Shown: positions 16,266-24,567 of the stretch, piece after piece
How positions within the stretch are numbered: position 1 is the first letter of the stretch
Layout of the letters: the number at the start of each line of letters is the position of its first letter
Assembly (NCBI GenBank): GCA_021817985.1
Contig: JAKAFK010000021.1
Span: 1-50,685, forward strand
DNA from: Pseudomonadota bacterium
GTDB taxonomy: Bacteria; Pseudomonadota; Gammaproteobacteria; Burkholderiales; JAKAFK01
Direction of reading: 5' to 3'
Length of the DNA: 50,685 nt
The notes under the pieces: model-generated
Told to the model about the DNA's origin: nothing
Databases searched by the model: none
The model's input: the letters and a program-made list of their open reading frames with translations, nothing else
Program-made: the position numbers and the translations under genes

Positions 16266-19200
16266 TTATGCCTTCACGAGGGCCTGAAGCCATTCATCAA
16301 GATAGTCTTCAAGAATGTAGTGCTTCAGCACCCACTCCCTTAGGGCATCTCCGCGCCGCGCGGCCGCCTCTGGATCCCTGACCTGTTCCCGGATGGCTTC
16401 GATCCAGGCGTCCGGATCGTTGGGCACCCGTGTAACGGGCGCATTATTCGTTCGATAGGGAAAGACATCCGTGCAGACTACCGGCCAGCCCAGAATACCG
16501 TACTCCAGCAGGCGCAGGTTGCTCTTTGCCTCGTTGAATGGATTGACTTCCAACGGTGCGATGGCGACATCGAGATTCAGGCGCGCCAGAGCCTCCGGGT
16601 ATTCGTTGATCGGCACGCCCTCATGGAACTCGGTCAGATGAGGGCTGATCTTGTCGGTGGCCATGCCCATGAAGACCCATTCGACTTCGCCCGCGAGGGC
16701 CGCCACGACAGGTTCGATAATCTCCAGATCGCCTTGGTGTTGCTGGGCGCCTGCCCAACCCACGCGGGGCCGCCGGCCCGCCCGCCTTCGGGAGGTCAGA
16801 TGGATCCATTTATCGCGTTCTAGCCGATTGGGCACGATGCGAACATCCCCGATCATGCCCTCTGCGAGATTCGCCAGCGGCTCGGTGCTCACAACGAGCC
16901 TGTCGCAGGATCGCAGCCCGCTGCGAAGCCTCGGCTTCGCGTCCCGGAAGCCTTTCATGTAGTCTCGATAGACATTGCTCTTTTTGGGTACCAGGGTAAC
17001 CAGATCGTCGAGCAGGTACACCTTCAGAATATCCTTCGTGCATCTGCGATAAGATTCCAGGGCCGCGATTTGCGCATCGTCCAGGGCCGCATGGAGCACC
17101 AGCGTATCGGGTGCCAAGCGAGCGAGTTCCGTGAGCGTCAAGACGCGAGTCAGCCGATTCGCCATCCGGACGTATTCGCACTGTGCCCAGCCGGCCTTGC
17201 TCAACGCACCGAAGGGCTGAATGACCCGGTAATCGCCGCTGCCTCCGGGCAGCGGAACGCCATAGATCCGCGGCCTGTCATGGAAATGAGGATCCCAATT
17301 CAGGACGGCGTCGGCCTCGGCCCGCCAATCACGGCAGACAAGGCTCAGGTGCCGGTTGTACGCCGGGTCATGCGCGAGTTGCGGCAGCCACTTGTCGTAC
17401 ATCAAATCCTGTTCCTGCTTATACTGCAGGAGATGCTTGGCTTGCTGCGCGATGTCCCGCAGATCCGTCTTCTGGGTGATCGACTCGTGGTGCACGAGGG
17501 TCGCATACGGCGTCCAGACGATCTTGTAGCCCGCCTCGCGCACCTTGAGACAATAGTCAACATCGTTATAGCGGTTCCTAAGCCCTTCCGCATCCAGACC
17601 GCCCATTGCCCCGTAAAGGCTCTTCCGCGTAAGCAGGCACGCGCCCGTTACGGCAGAGAAATTCTGATCAATCTGAAGCCGATTCATATAGCCGGCATTG
17701 GCCAATTCTTCGCCCGCGCCCGGATGCTCGGCAACACCGCCAAGGCCCAGGACGACGCCCGCGTGCTGAATCTTTCCGCTTTCGGGGTAGATAAGGCGCG
17801 CTCCGACCACGCCCACCTCGGGGCGCTGGGCATGGGACATCATGCGGTCGAGCCACTCCCCCTGCAACACCTGCGTATCGTTGTTCAGCAGCAGAAGATA
17901 TTCCCCCCTCGCTGCCTGGGCGGCCGCGTTGCAGATCGCGGAGAAATTGAAGGGATGGTCGTACGTCACGATGCGCACCCTGTCAGCGTGACGTGCCTCA
18001 ACCGCCGCCAAATACTCCAGGGCGTCCGGGTCCTCGCTCTGGTTGTCAACGATGATCAACTCGTAGTTAGGATACGTCGTCTTGCCGACCACGCTTTCGA
18101 CACATGGCTCCAGAAACTCCAGCTTGTCCTTGGTCGGTACGATGATGGATACGAGCGGCTGATCGGCATGCCGATAGACGATGCGGTGCGTCAAGGGCAG
18201 CAGTCCGGCCTGGACTTCAGCCTCTATGCCGTTCCTTTCCAAGTGAGCGGCGAGCGCACGGCGCGCGGCATCCTCGCCGGGAGCGGCCGCTCCCTCAGGC
18301 GCATGATAAAGAATCTCGGCGATATGGCCTATCGCCGCCTCTGCGCTCCGGTCAAGGACGCGCAGCGCCAAGTCATAGGCCCGGGCATCGGCAAGCAAAG
18401 GTTCCGATTCCACTTCGCCGAACACATCACCGCGCACCAGACACACATCGCCCATATAGGGCATCGCCCGGAGCATATCCAGATTGAAGTCGGGCTTGAA
18501 CACAGGGTTCGTCCGCTCGCCGAAATTCCCCGCGACGTCATGATCCGTATAGATGAAACGCCAGTCCGGACGAACGTTGATATAGTCCACGCACGCGAAC
18601 AACATGTGGGGCTCAAGCCGGATGCCGGGCGTGATCAGTCCAACCCAATGCCCTGAGAGCCCTTCAAAGGCAGCGTCCACGACCGTGGACAAGCCCCCCT
18701 CTGCCGAGCGCTGCACCCATTTGAGAAGCGGTATCTGATCGAAAAGCGCACCCGGCGAGCCGAAATCGGCCACGACCACCAAGCGCCAGTTGTCATACAA
18801 CTGCCCTGCGAGGCTATCGATGGTGTCGGCCAGCAAAGACTCCTCCCCGGAGCGCAGAGCCATCACCAGGACGACAGTCGGTCGCTGGGTCCATTTGAGC
18901 ACCATGCGCTCGGCAAAGAGCTGACCCTCAATTTCCCTCAGCGCATGCCGTTTCAGCCAGCTCGCATAGGCCTCCTTGCGGACCGCTTGGACGGGATCCG
19001 CGTCGGACTCCATCTCCGGTTGCGGCTGATCGGCCCCACCGCTCGAAAGCCGCGCGAGAATCTGGGCACGCCCGCGCGAGATCTCCGCATTGTCCGGGAC
19101 CGGGTATTGCTGATAGATCCTGCGGTAGGTGTCAAGAAACTTTCCGCTCTCGCGCCGGAGCATGTTGTCATGCTGGTTGACGCGCTGGTGCACTTCGACG

Positions 19201-21503
19201 GTGGTCTTAGGGATATGCCGGAAGTCATGCTTCCGGGAAAATCGCAGCAAGAATTCCCAATCTTCATGGTTGTCGAGCGACTCATCAAAGTAGCCGACTT
19301 GCGCCAGCGCCTGACGTCGATGCGCCCAGCAGTTGACGGGGATGAAATTGTGAACGTGGAGCCGCTCCTTGCTGTATTCGACGCCGGCATACGGTCGCGC
19401 ACGCGACTGCTCCAATCGCTTGCCGTTTTCCAGGCGCTCCAGCACGTAGTCCGCATCCGTGTAGACGAACGCGCAATTTCCTTCGTTCAACGCCTTGACG
19501 ACCGTCGAGACGTGGTCCGGAAGAAAAAGATCGTCATCGTCGAGATACACGATGACATCCCCTCGCGCGACACGCAGCGCGGTATTGCGAGCCGCCGCCA
19601 ACCCGCGATTGCGGCCGTGCCGGATATAGGTCACGTCCGCTTCGCGCCCGAGCCAACGAACCAGCCCTTCCACATCCGTCCCGGCGTCGTTGACGACGAT
19701 GACCTCGATGGGAGCATAAGTCTGTCCTAGAGCACTTTGCAGCGCGTCTGACAGCAACTCTGGCCTGTTATAGGTCGGAAGAATGACCGAGACCAGAGGC
19801 GCGTCCTTCCCAGCGCTCGGGGCTCTCGGCCGCACGTCGTCGGAGTCTGGCGTCTGCGCATTTGCCGTGGGCGTCCCGCCAATCCCGCTCAGCCGTCTAC
19901 CGGCCTCGGCAACCTCCGCCTCGCCATATGCTTCCTTGTTATTGATCACTATGCGTGCCATAGATTCCTCAAGCTTGGCAAGATCGGATTGGTATCGGCC
20001 GCCGTCGTGCAGGCGATAGCGGAAAAGCGGTGCCGCAATCCGTGCGCCGAAGTATCCTCTCGCCCCTGCAGCCACCCAGAAATCCCAGTCCTCAAACCCG
20101 ACGTCCGAGCGGTATCCCCCGACGGCCTGCCAGACTTCTCTTCTGAACAGCGCGCAATAGGACAGCAGGTTCCCATATCGCAAGCGCGCAAAGTCGTATT
20201 CACCCGCACAAACCATCTGCGAGCTGTCGCCAAAATCCTCTCGATCCGTATATGCGATGCTGACATGGGGATTGCGCTCCAGGTGGTCCACGCACTGAGC
20301 AAGCATGGTCGGCGCAAGCATATCATCCGCATCCAAAGGCAAAATGTATCTGCCGCGGGCCGACAGGATCCCCCGGTTCCGGCTATAACCCGGATGGCCC
20401 GAGTTCGGCTGGGCGATGAGCCTGATCCTATGCTCAGGATGCGCGGCGATGAGCTCTCGGGCAACGGCAACGCTGTCGTCGGTGCTGCCGTCATCGACGA
20501 TGATGATTTCGAAATCCTGGTAGCCCTGCTCGAGAACACTGCATACGGCATCGGACAAATACTGCCCATAGTTGTAGCAGGGGATGACGACCGAAACTGT
20601 TGGCCTGGGCTTCTCGGATGGCGCGCTCGAGCTGTCGCCGGCCGGGGGCGCGACGAAAACCATGGGAACTTCCTGATGGCAGCCCCTAGGCACGAAACCC
20701 TCGTACGCCTGCACATCGATCCGATAGCCTCGATGAAAAAGGTCGTTGAGTGCGTCAACGGAATGGTCAGGCCGCGCCCCCACGCGATTCGCGTATTGCG
20801 ACTGCGTCAAGTTCACCGGATTGCAAAACGTGGCGGACTTGAAACCGCAGAGCAGGAACTCTTTGCGACCCACGAAGCCGCCTTTCGAGCCCGCAAGCGC
20901 GTCTTCCAGCGTGTTGGGATTGGAAAATGCCCGTCCCGCGAGGACATCGAGAACATCTCGGGTGCGGTACACCGAACTCGAGACTTCCAGGGGATACCCA
21001 AAGTCATGGTGCCCGGCAGTCCATTTGAACTGAAGCGTCGAGCCGTCGAGCGGCTTGAAGTCTGGGAGATATTGCGGCGCGTCCAGCGGGTAGCAATGGG
21101 TCGTGTTGGTTCCCAGCCGAAGAGAATAGCCGATCGATCCTTCACTGGACTCCAGGATGTTCGTGATGGAGCGAAGCGCAAAGGAGCGGACGAAAATATT
21201 GTCATCGACTAGGAAAAGAACATACCGATAGTCCCCTAGACTCTCAATGACCTGAGATCTAAAGTCCCCTTCCGGCGAGAATTTCCAATCCTGATAGTCT
21301 TGACCCAGCCGCTGGTAGGATTGGGCATGCCGTTCGCTCGACGCCTTGAAAATGACATTTAGATCGAACTCCTGCGGATCCTCGCAATGCATCCGCAGGG
21401 AGCGAAGCGTCGCGTCAAGCTGCATCGCCCGATCTTTGCTAAACACAAGAGCAAGCGTGCGCGTTCGTCCGTCTCTGCTCGTTTCCGTGGTTGGGCTCAA
21501 CAA
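16266..21503 (-). CDS. Giant multi-domain glycosyltransferase (five GT-A modules plus one GT-B)
   Basis: 1745 residues, no membrane segment. Modules: 17-285 a GT-A-like domain with VDDN at 99-102; 303-500 a GT2 with VDDGS (336-340), DADD (391-394) and EDWD (471-474); 571-790 a GT2 with VNDAG, DDDD (655-658) and HEDWE; 875-1110 a GT2 fold that lacks the acidic motifs, apparently catalytically dead; 1117-1340 a GT2 with VDNQS, NNDT (1207-1210) and YNDVDYCLK; 1410-1745 a GT4-like GT-B with VGWAGAQQHQGDLEII and KSNLRLLEYGILGWPVVCTD. Such a chain could build an oligosaccharide or glycosylate repeatedly. The start is TTG at 21503 with AAAGG 9 nt upstream; no ATG exists between it and the upstream stop at 21621. 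A sigma-28-like promoter lies at 21631-21657, so it is probably a late flagellar gene; flagellin is the likely target (inference). Confidence 0.9.
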   Translation of the reverse strand: MLSPTTETSRDGRTRTLALVFSKDRAMQLDATLRSLRMHCEDPQEFDLNVIFKASSERHAQSYQRLGQDYQDWKFSPEGDFRSQVIESLGDYRYVLFLVDDNIFVRSFALRSITNILESSEGSIGYSLRLGTNTTHCYPLDAPQYLPDFKPLDGSTLQFKWTAGHHDFGYPLEVSSSVYRTRDVLDVLAGRAFSNPNTLEDALAGSKGGFVGRKEFLLCGFKSATFCNPVNLTQSQYANRVGARPDHSVDALNDLFHRGYRIDVQAYEGFVPRGCHQEVPMVFVAPPAGDSSSAPSEKPRPTVSVVIPCYNYGQYLSDAVCSVLEQGYQDFEIIIVDDGSTDDSVAVARELIAAHPEHRIRLIAQPNSGHPGYSRNRGILSARGRYILPLDADDMLAPTMLAQCVDHLERNPHVSIAYTDREDFGDSSQMVCAGEYDFARLRYGNLLSYCALFRREVWQAVGGYRSDVGFEDWDFWVAAGARGYFGARIAAPLFRYRLHDGGRYQSDLAKLEESMARIVINNKEAYGEAEVAEAGRRLSGIGGTPTANAQTPDSDDVRPRAPSAGKDAPLVSVILPTYNRPELLSDALQSALGQTYAPIEVIVVNDAGTDVEGLVRWLGREADVTYIRHGRNRGLAAARNTALRVARGDVIVYLDDDDLFLPDHVSTVVKALNEGNCAFVYTDADYVLERLENGKRLEQSRARPYAGVEYSKERLHVHNFIPVNCWAHRRQALAQVGYFDESLDNHEDWEFLLRFSRKHDFRHIPKTTVEVHQRVNQHDNMLRRESGKFLDTYRRIYQQYPVPDNAEISRGRAQILARLSSGGADQPQPEMESDADPVQAVRKEAYASWLKRHALREIEGQLFAERMVLKWTQRPTVVLVMALRSGEESLLADTIDSLAGQLYDNWRLVVVADFGSPGALFDQIPLLKWVQRSAEGGLSTVVDAAFEGLSGHWVGLITPGIRLEPHMLFACVDYINVRPDWRFIYTDHDVAGNFGERTNPVFKPDFNLDMLRAMPYMGDVCLVRGDVFGEVESEPLLADARAYDLALRVLDRSAEAAIGHIAEILYHAPEGAAAPGEDAARRALAAHLERNGIEAEVQAGLLPLTHRIVYRHADQPLVSIIVPTKDKLEFLEPCVESVVGKTTYPNYELIIVDNQSEDPDALEYLAAVEARHADRVRIVTYDHPFNFSAICNAAAQAARGEYLLLLNNDTQVLQGEWLDRMMSHAQRPEVGVVGARLIYPESGKIQHAGVVLGLGGVAEHPGAGEELANAGYMNRLQIDQNFSAVTGACLLTRKSLYGAMGGLDAEGLRNRYNDVDYCLKVREAGYKIVWTPYATLVHHESITQKTDLRDIAQQAKHLLQYKQEQDLMYDKWLPQLAHDPAYNRHLSLVCRDWRAEADAVLNWDPHFHDRPRIYGVPLPGGSGDYRVIQPFGALSKAGWAQCEYVRMANRLTRVLTLTELARLAPDTLVLHAALDDAQIAALESYRRCTKDILKVYLLDDLVTLVPKKSNVYRDYMKGFRDAKPRLRSGLRSCDRLVVSTEPLANLAEGMIGDVRIVPNRLERDKWIHLTSRRRAGRRPRVGWAGAQQHQGDLEIIEPVVAALAGEVEWVFMGMATDKISPHLTEFHEGVPINEYPEALARLNLDVAIAPLEVNPFNEAKSNLRLLEYGILGWPVVCTDVFPYRTNNAPVTRVPNDPDAWIEAIREQVRDPEAAARRGDALREWVLKHYILEDYLDEWLQALVKA

Positions 21504-21630
21504 TACATCATACCTTTGCGCAAAAACTCGACATCGGTGCAGATGTCCAGCGAATGGAGCGTACGGGAGTGTCAGTACGTGAAGATGTCGCGCTATCGTG
21601 TGCGTCGCCGACGTGGGACATCACCCTGGG

Positions 21631-21657
21631 TTAACGGATTCTTATGTGCGAACTTTA
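21631..21657 (-). promoter_or_regulatory. Sigma-28-like promoter upstream of the giant glycosyltransferase
   Basis: Minus strand: TAAAGTTC (21657-21650), 11-nt spacer, TCCGTTAA (21638-21631). Against TAAAGTTT-N11-GCCGATAA it has one mismatch in the -35 and two in the -10. It lies about 130 nt upstream of the TTG start. Confidence 0.6.
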
Positions 21658-21732
21658 AGGACGCGCCCTCTCCGTCAAGGCATAGCTCACACACGCTCGC
21701 GAGGCGATGAACCCGCGCGCCGAGACACGGTC

Positions 21733-21776
21733 GGTCCCATCGGGACCATCCGGCGAAACCGGATGGGCGTTACGCC
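21733..21776. repeat. Three adjacent inverted repeats
   Basis: GGTCCC-ATC-GGGACC (21733-21747), CATCCGG-CGAAA-CCGGATG (21747-21765) and GGCG-TTA-CGCC (21766-21776) lie end to end. No U-run follows on either strand. They may be part of a terminator or attenuator after the DUF268 gene, or protein-binding sites. Confidence 0.35.
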
Positions 21777-21992
21777 ATGGACGGTCGAAGACGGGCGGAT
21801 AAAGGGTAACGCGGGCCTGACCGAGTTCGAGAGAATCCGCCCCCATCGAGCCGCCCGGCGCCGCCGATCCATGCACCCGAATTGTGATGAGTCGGACCCT
21901 GACCTTGTCCCCGAATCAAAGGTCACCAGCAACTCCGGAGGGGTCCGTAGGTGTTCTTGGCAAGCTCCCCAGCGATTCCTGACATGCGTCCC

Positions 21993-22727
21993 TCAGACCG
22001 GACGGCGAATGAATTCGAAACAGCCGCAGCCATAGGGGATGTTTTCCGTCGCCACAAGGTCGATGTTCTTCACCGGCGCCCGCAGGACGTCGTTGAAAAT
22101 GAAATAGAACTCCTTCAACTCGAACATATCGGCAAAAAACTGGTGAATCCACGCGGCAGAATAAATGCGGTGTGCGTTGAAATGAATCTCGGGTTTTCCA
22201 CACGGCACGACAAACAGGAGCCGCCCGCCAGGACTCACCGCCCGCTTGAGGTTGCCCATCGCATGGACATCGCCGTTGACTGCGAGTTGGTCCCCGTACC
22301 GGCCAAGACCAATGTGCTCAACGACATGCATGCAGGAAAGGGATGGGTATTGCCCATACCACTCCGCATCGTTGGTCAGATTGCCCTGCGAGCAGACCAG
22401 ATTATCCAGGTGGATATTCGCCGGACGAAGGTCGATGAATCGGGTGGGCACGAAACCTGCCGTCGCCGTGCAGAAGTGAAGTGACGACGAGACATCAACA
22501 TGTTCCTGGCAGCGGCCTGCCGCCACCGCCTCGGCCACTTTCCGGGTCGCCCAGGCCACGTGGTAGAGGTAATGCGGGTCAAACGGCGTTGTCGGAATCG
22601 CCTCGTTGAGAATCGGATGGCGGAAATACGCTTGAAACTCCGGACGAGTGACTGTGCATTCCGCCAGGAACGATTGCAACTGAGCTTCGTAAACGGCCTG
22701 CGGGATGGCGTGCTGGGGCTGTGTCAT
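21993..22727 (-). CDS. DUF268-family (methyltransferase-like) protein
   Basis: 244 residues of the DUF268 family: HVDVSSSLHFC near position 80, FIDLRPANI, LTNDAEWYGQYPSLSCMHVV followed by EHIGLGRYGD, then GGRLLFVVPCGKPEI. The pattern of a short Rossmann fold with an EHIGLGRYGD motif relates it to class I SAM methyltransferases, but the function is unknown; members often sit in glycan clusters. ATG 22727 was chosen; an in-frame TTG lies 6 nt further up. It stands alone, separated by 489 bp from the giant glycosyltransferase and 268 bp from the oxidoreductase operon, all on the minus strand. Confidence 0.8.
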   Translation of the reverse strand: MTQPQHAIPQAVYEAQLQSFLAECTVTRPEFQAYFRHPILNEAIPTTPFDPHYLYHVAWATRKVAEAVAAGRCQEHVDVSSSLHFCTATAGFVPTRFIDLRPANIHLDNLVCSQGNLTNDAEWYGQYPSLSCMHVVEHIGLGRYGDQLAVNGDVHAMGNLKRAVSPGGRLLFVVPCGKPEIHFNAHRIYSAAWIHQFFADMFELKEFYFIFNDVLRAPVKNIDLVATENIPYGCGCFEFIRRPV

Positions 22728-22995
22728 GATCAATCTCAGTCACTGGTGCTTGAATGTGGTGCTCAAATTAAAAGGGCTCATGCGCTGATGTCGAGCCAAG
22801 TGAGCGTGAATCGGCAGGGAACGACGCGAAAAATCAACGCCGCAATCTTCACCAATCTGACGATTCAAGAGTGGCCGAAGATGAGTGCCCCATTGAACCC
22901 CCGCTGCCGTATCGTGGCGGATAGCGCTCACGTCTGTCAATGCCGTGCCACCCGACATACTGCCGTCTTCGTGGCACATGGAAGCGCCATCTTGC

Positions 22996-24384
22996 TCAAC
23001 CAGGGGGCCGTATCGCGTACACGCCTTCAAAATGCCGCCGCAAGGCATCCCCCGTGGCGGCAACCAGCGGATGGACCGACGGGGTGAGCCGCGGCTGACT
23101 GCCAAACTGTATGCTGGCAAGATCGGTCGCACTCGCATGCATCTGAATCGCCAGCCCGATGGTGTTGACGAGTTCGCCCGTGCTGGGGCCGCCCAACACC
23201 TGCCCCCCCAGGAGTTGAAGAGAGTCGGCCGCAAAAATCACTCGGCAATAGATTTCCGTCGTACCCGGCATGGTGGCGGGGTGATGGTCCGGCAGCCGGG
23301 ACTCGCCGACCAGGATTGGAAATCCCTCCTGCTCGGCCACGTGTTGCGTGAGGCCTGCCACGCCGAACGCAAGCCCATCGATCTGGCTGGCGTAGATACT
23401 GACGGAGCCCGCGTTGTAGCGCGGCTGGCGCAGCGCATAGAGGTTCATGCCGGCGATGCGCCCTTCGGCCGCGGCCTGGGAGGCGATCATGGCGTGGTTC
23501 GCCTTGCGCGTAAAAAAGTCCTGCTTGTGCGCGCAATCGCCGACCGCAAAGATGGCGGGGTCTTCGCGCGAACGCTGGAAGGCATCGACCCATACCCCCC
23601 CAGAGCGGCTGAGCGTGAGGTCCATTTGCCGCGCCAAAGCCACGTTGGGCCTCACGCCGATGGCGATGAGGACGGCGTCGACGGACAAGTCATCCCGCCC
23701 CGCGATCCGCACCCGGCCCACTCGTTTTCCGGTGTCGTCCGGCAGCAAGGCGTCGACCTTGGCGGCCGTGTGTATATGCACCCCATGTTTCGCGAGCTGC
23801 TGTTCCACCGCGACGCAGGCGTCAAGGTCGAAGGCCGCCTGCATGAGATGAGGCAGCATCTCCACGACATGGACTTCGATGCCGCGCTTGCGGATCTCGT
23901 CGGCAAACTCCACGCCGATGAAGCCACCCCCGATAATGGCAAATCGCTTGACGCGAGGGATCAGCGTCGTGAAGAGCGCGTCAAGATAATCGTAATCCTT
24001 CTTGATGCTGAACACGCCCTCGAGATCGGTCCCGGCAATCGGCGGAATAAAATTCTCCGCGCCAGTCGCAAGCACCAGGCGCTCCCAGCGCACCGCATCC
24101 CCGCTATCGAGCCACGCGCGACGATCCTCACGATCGATGCGCGCCACCGAATCGATTCGCAACTGCCCGCCGGCCGCGAGCAAAGGTGCACGTCCTGCCA
24201 AGTCCTCGTCCGTGCCGCCCAGCGTTCCGAAGATATACGGAATCCCGCACGGAATCACGGCATCGCTTTCCGGACGCACCACCAGCACCTTCTTGTGGGG
24301 CCAGAACTGCGCTGCGGTAATGCCCGTCATCATACCCGCGGGCCCGCCTCCGACAATCAGCGTGTCCGTCGTAACTTCTCCCAT
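22996..24384 (-). CDS. FAD-dependent pyridine-nucleotide oxidoreductase of the NADH-oxidase/CoA-disulfide-reductase type
   Basis: 462 residues. An N-terminal FAD site (LIVGGGPAGMMTGITAA), a single redox cysteine in VIPCGIPYIFG (C46) as in CoA-disulfide reductases and NADH oxidases, a central NAD(P)H site (FAIIGGGFIGVEFADEI), the FAD-closing motif PAIFAVGDCAHKQDF and a C-terminal dimerisation domain. It would oxidise NAD(P)H and reduce a disulfide, sulfur species or a partner protein. Located as the last gene of the 2-oxoacid oxidoreductase operon (183 bp after the previous gene), it may link that enzyme to the NAD pool. ATG 24384 has AAAGGGGG upstream. Confidence 0.9.
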   Translation of the reverse strand: MGEVTTDTLIVGGGPAGMMTGITAAQFWPHKKVLVVRPESDAVIPCGIPYIFGTLGGTDEDLAGRAPLLAAGGQLRIDSVARIDREDRRAWLDSGDAVRWERLVLATGAENFIPPIAGTDLEGVFSIKKDYDYLDALFTTLIPRVKRFAIIGGGFIGVEFADEIRKRGIEVHVVEMLPHLMQAAFDLDACVAVEQQLAKHGVHIHTAAKVDALLPDDTGKRVGRVRIAGRDDLSVDAVLIAIGVRPNVALARQMDLTLSRSGGVWVDAFQRSREDPAIFAVGDCAHKQDFFTRKANHAMIASQAAAEGRIAGMNLYALRQPRYNAGSVSIYASQIDGLAFGVAGLTQHVAEQEGFPILVGESRLPDHHPATMPGTTEIYCRVIFAADSLQLLGGQVLGGPSTGELVNTIGLAIQMHASATDLASIQFGSQPRLTPSVHPLVAATGDALRRHFEGVYAIRPPG

Positions 24385-24567
24385 ACCACGCCCCCTTTCG
24401 CAAGAGATAGACTGCGCCAGCAAGCCATGCCGTCGCACCTCGGCACGACTCGGTCGGCGACCGTGACCGTCATGAACGCTTATTGCGGCGGATGTGCGCG
24501 ATCGGCCCCAAGGGCAAGCGAAAAGGCCGCCATGCCGCCGACGCAGGTTTCCGCGAAACCATGGCCG

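Larger units (their letters stand above)
21504..21992. other. Non-coding gap with promoter and tandem hairpins
   Basis: 489 bp between the DUF268 gene and the giant glycosyltransferase. It holds the sigma-28-like promoter (21631-21657) and a cluster of inverted repeats at 21733-21776. The reading frames that cross it show no recognisable protein. Confidence 0.5.

Noticed and set aside
17070-18656. Long plus-strand frame (528 codons) opposite the giant glycosyltransferase
   Set aside because: The minus-strand frame has clear domains; the plus frame has none and is the antisense by-product of high GC.
21598-22035. Plus-strand frame of 145 codons in the gap before the giant glycosyltransferase
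   Set aside because: No ribosome-binding site, Arg-rich composition, and it overlaps the end of the DUF268 gene and the sigma-28-like promoter.
22790-22830. A GCCGATTC element resembling a sigma-28 -10 upstream of the DUF268 gene
   Set aside because: The -35 half at the required 11-nt spacing is poor, so it is not a convincing FliA site.
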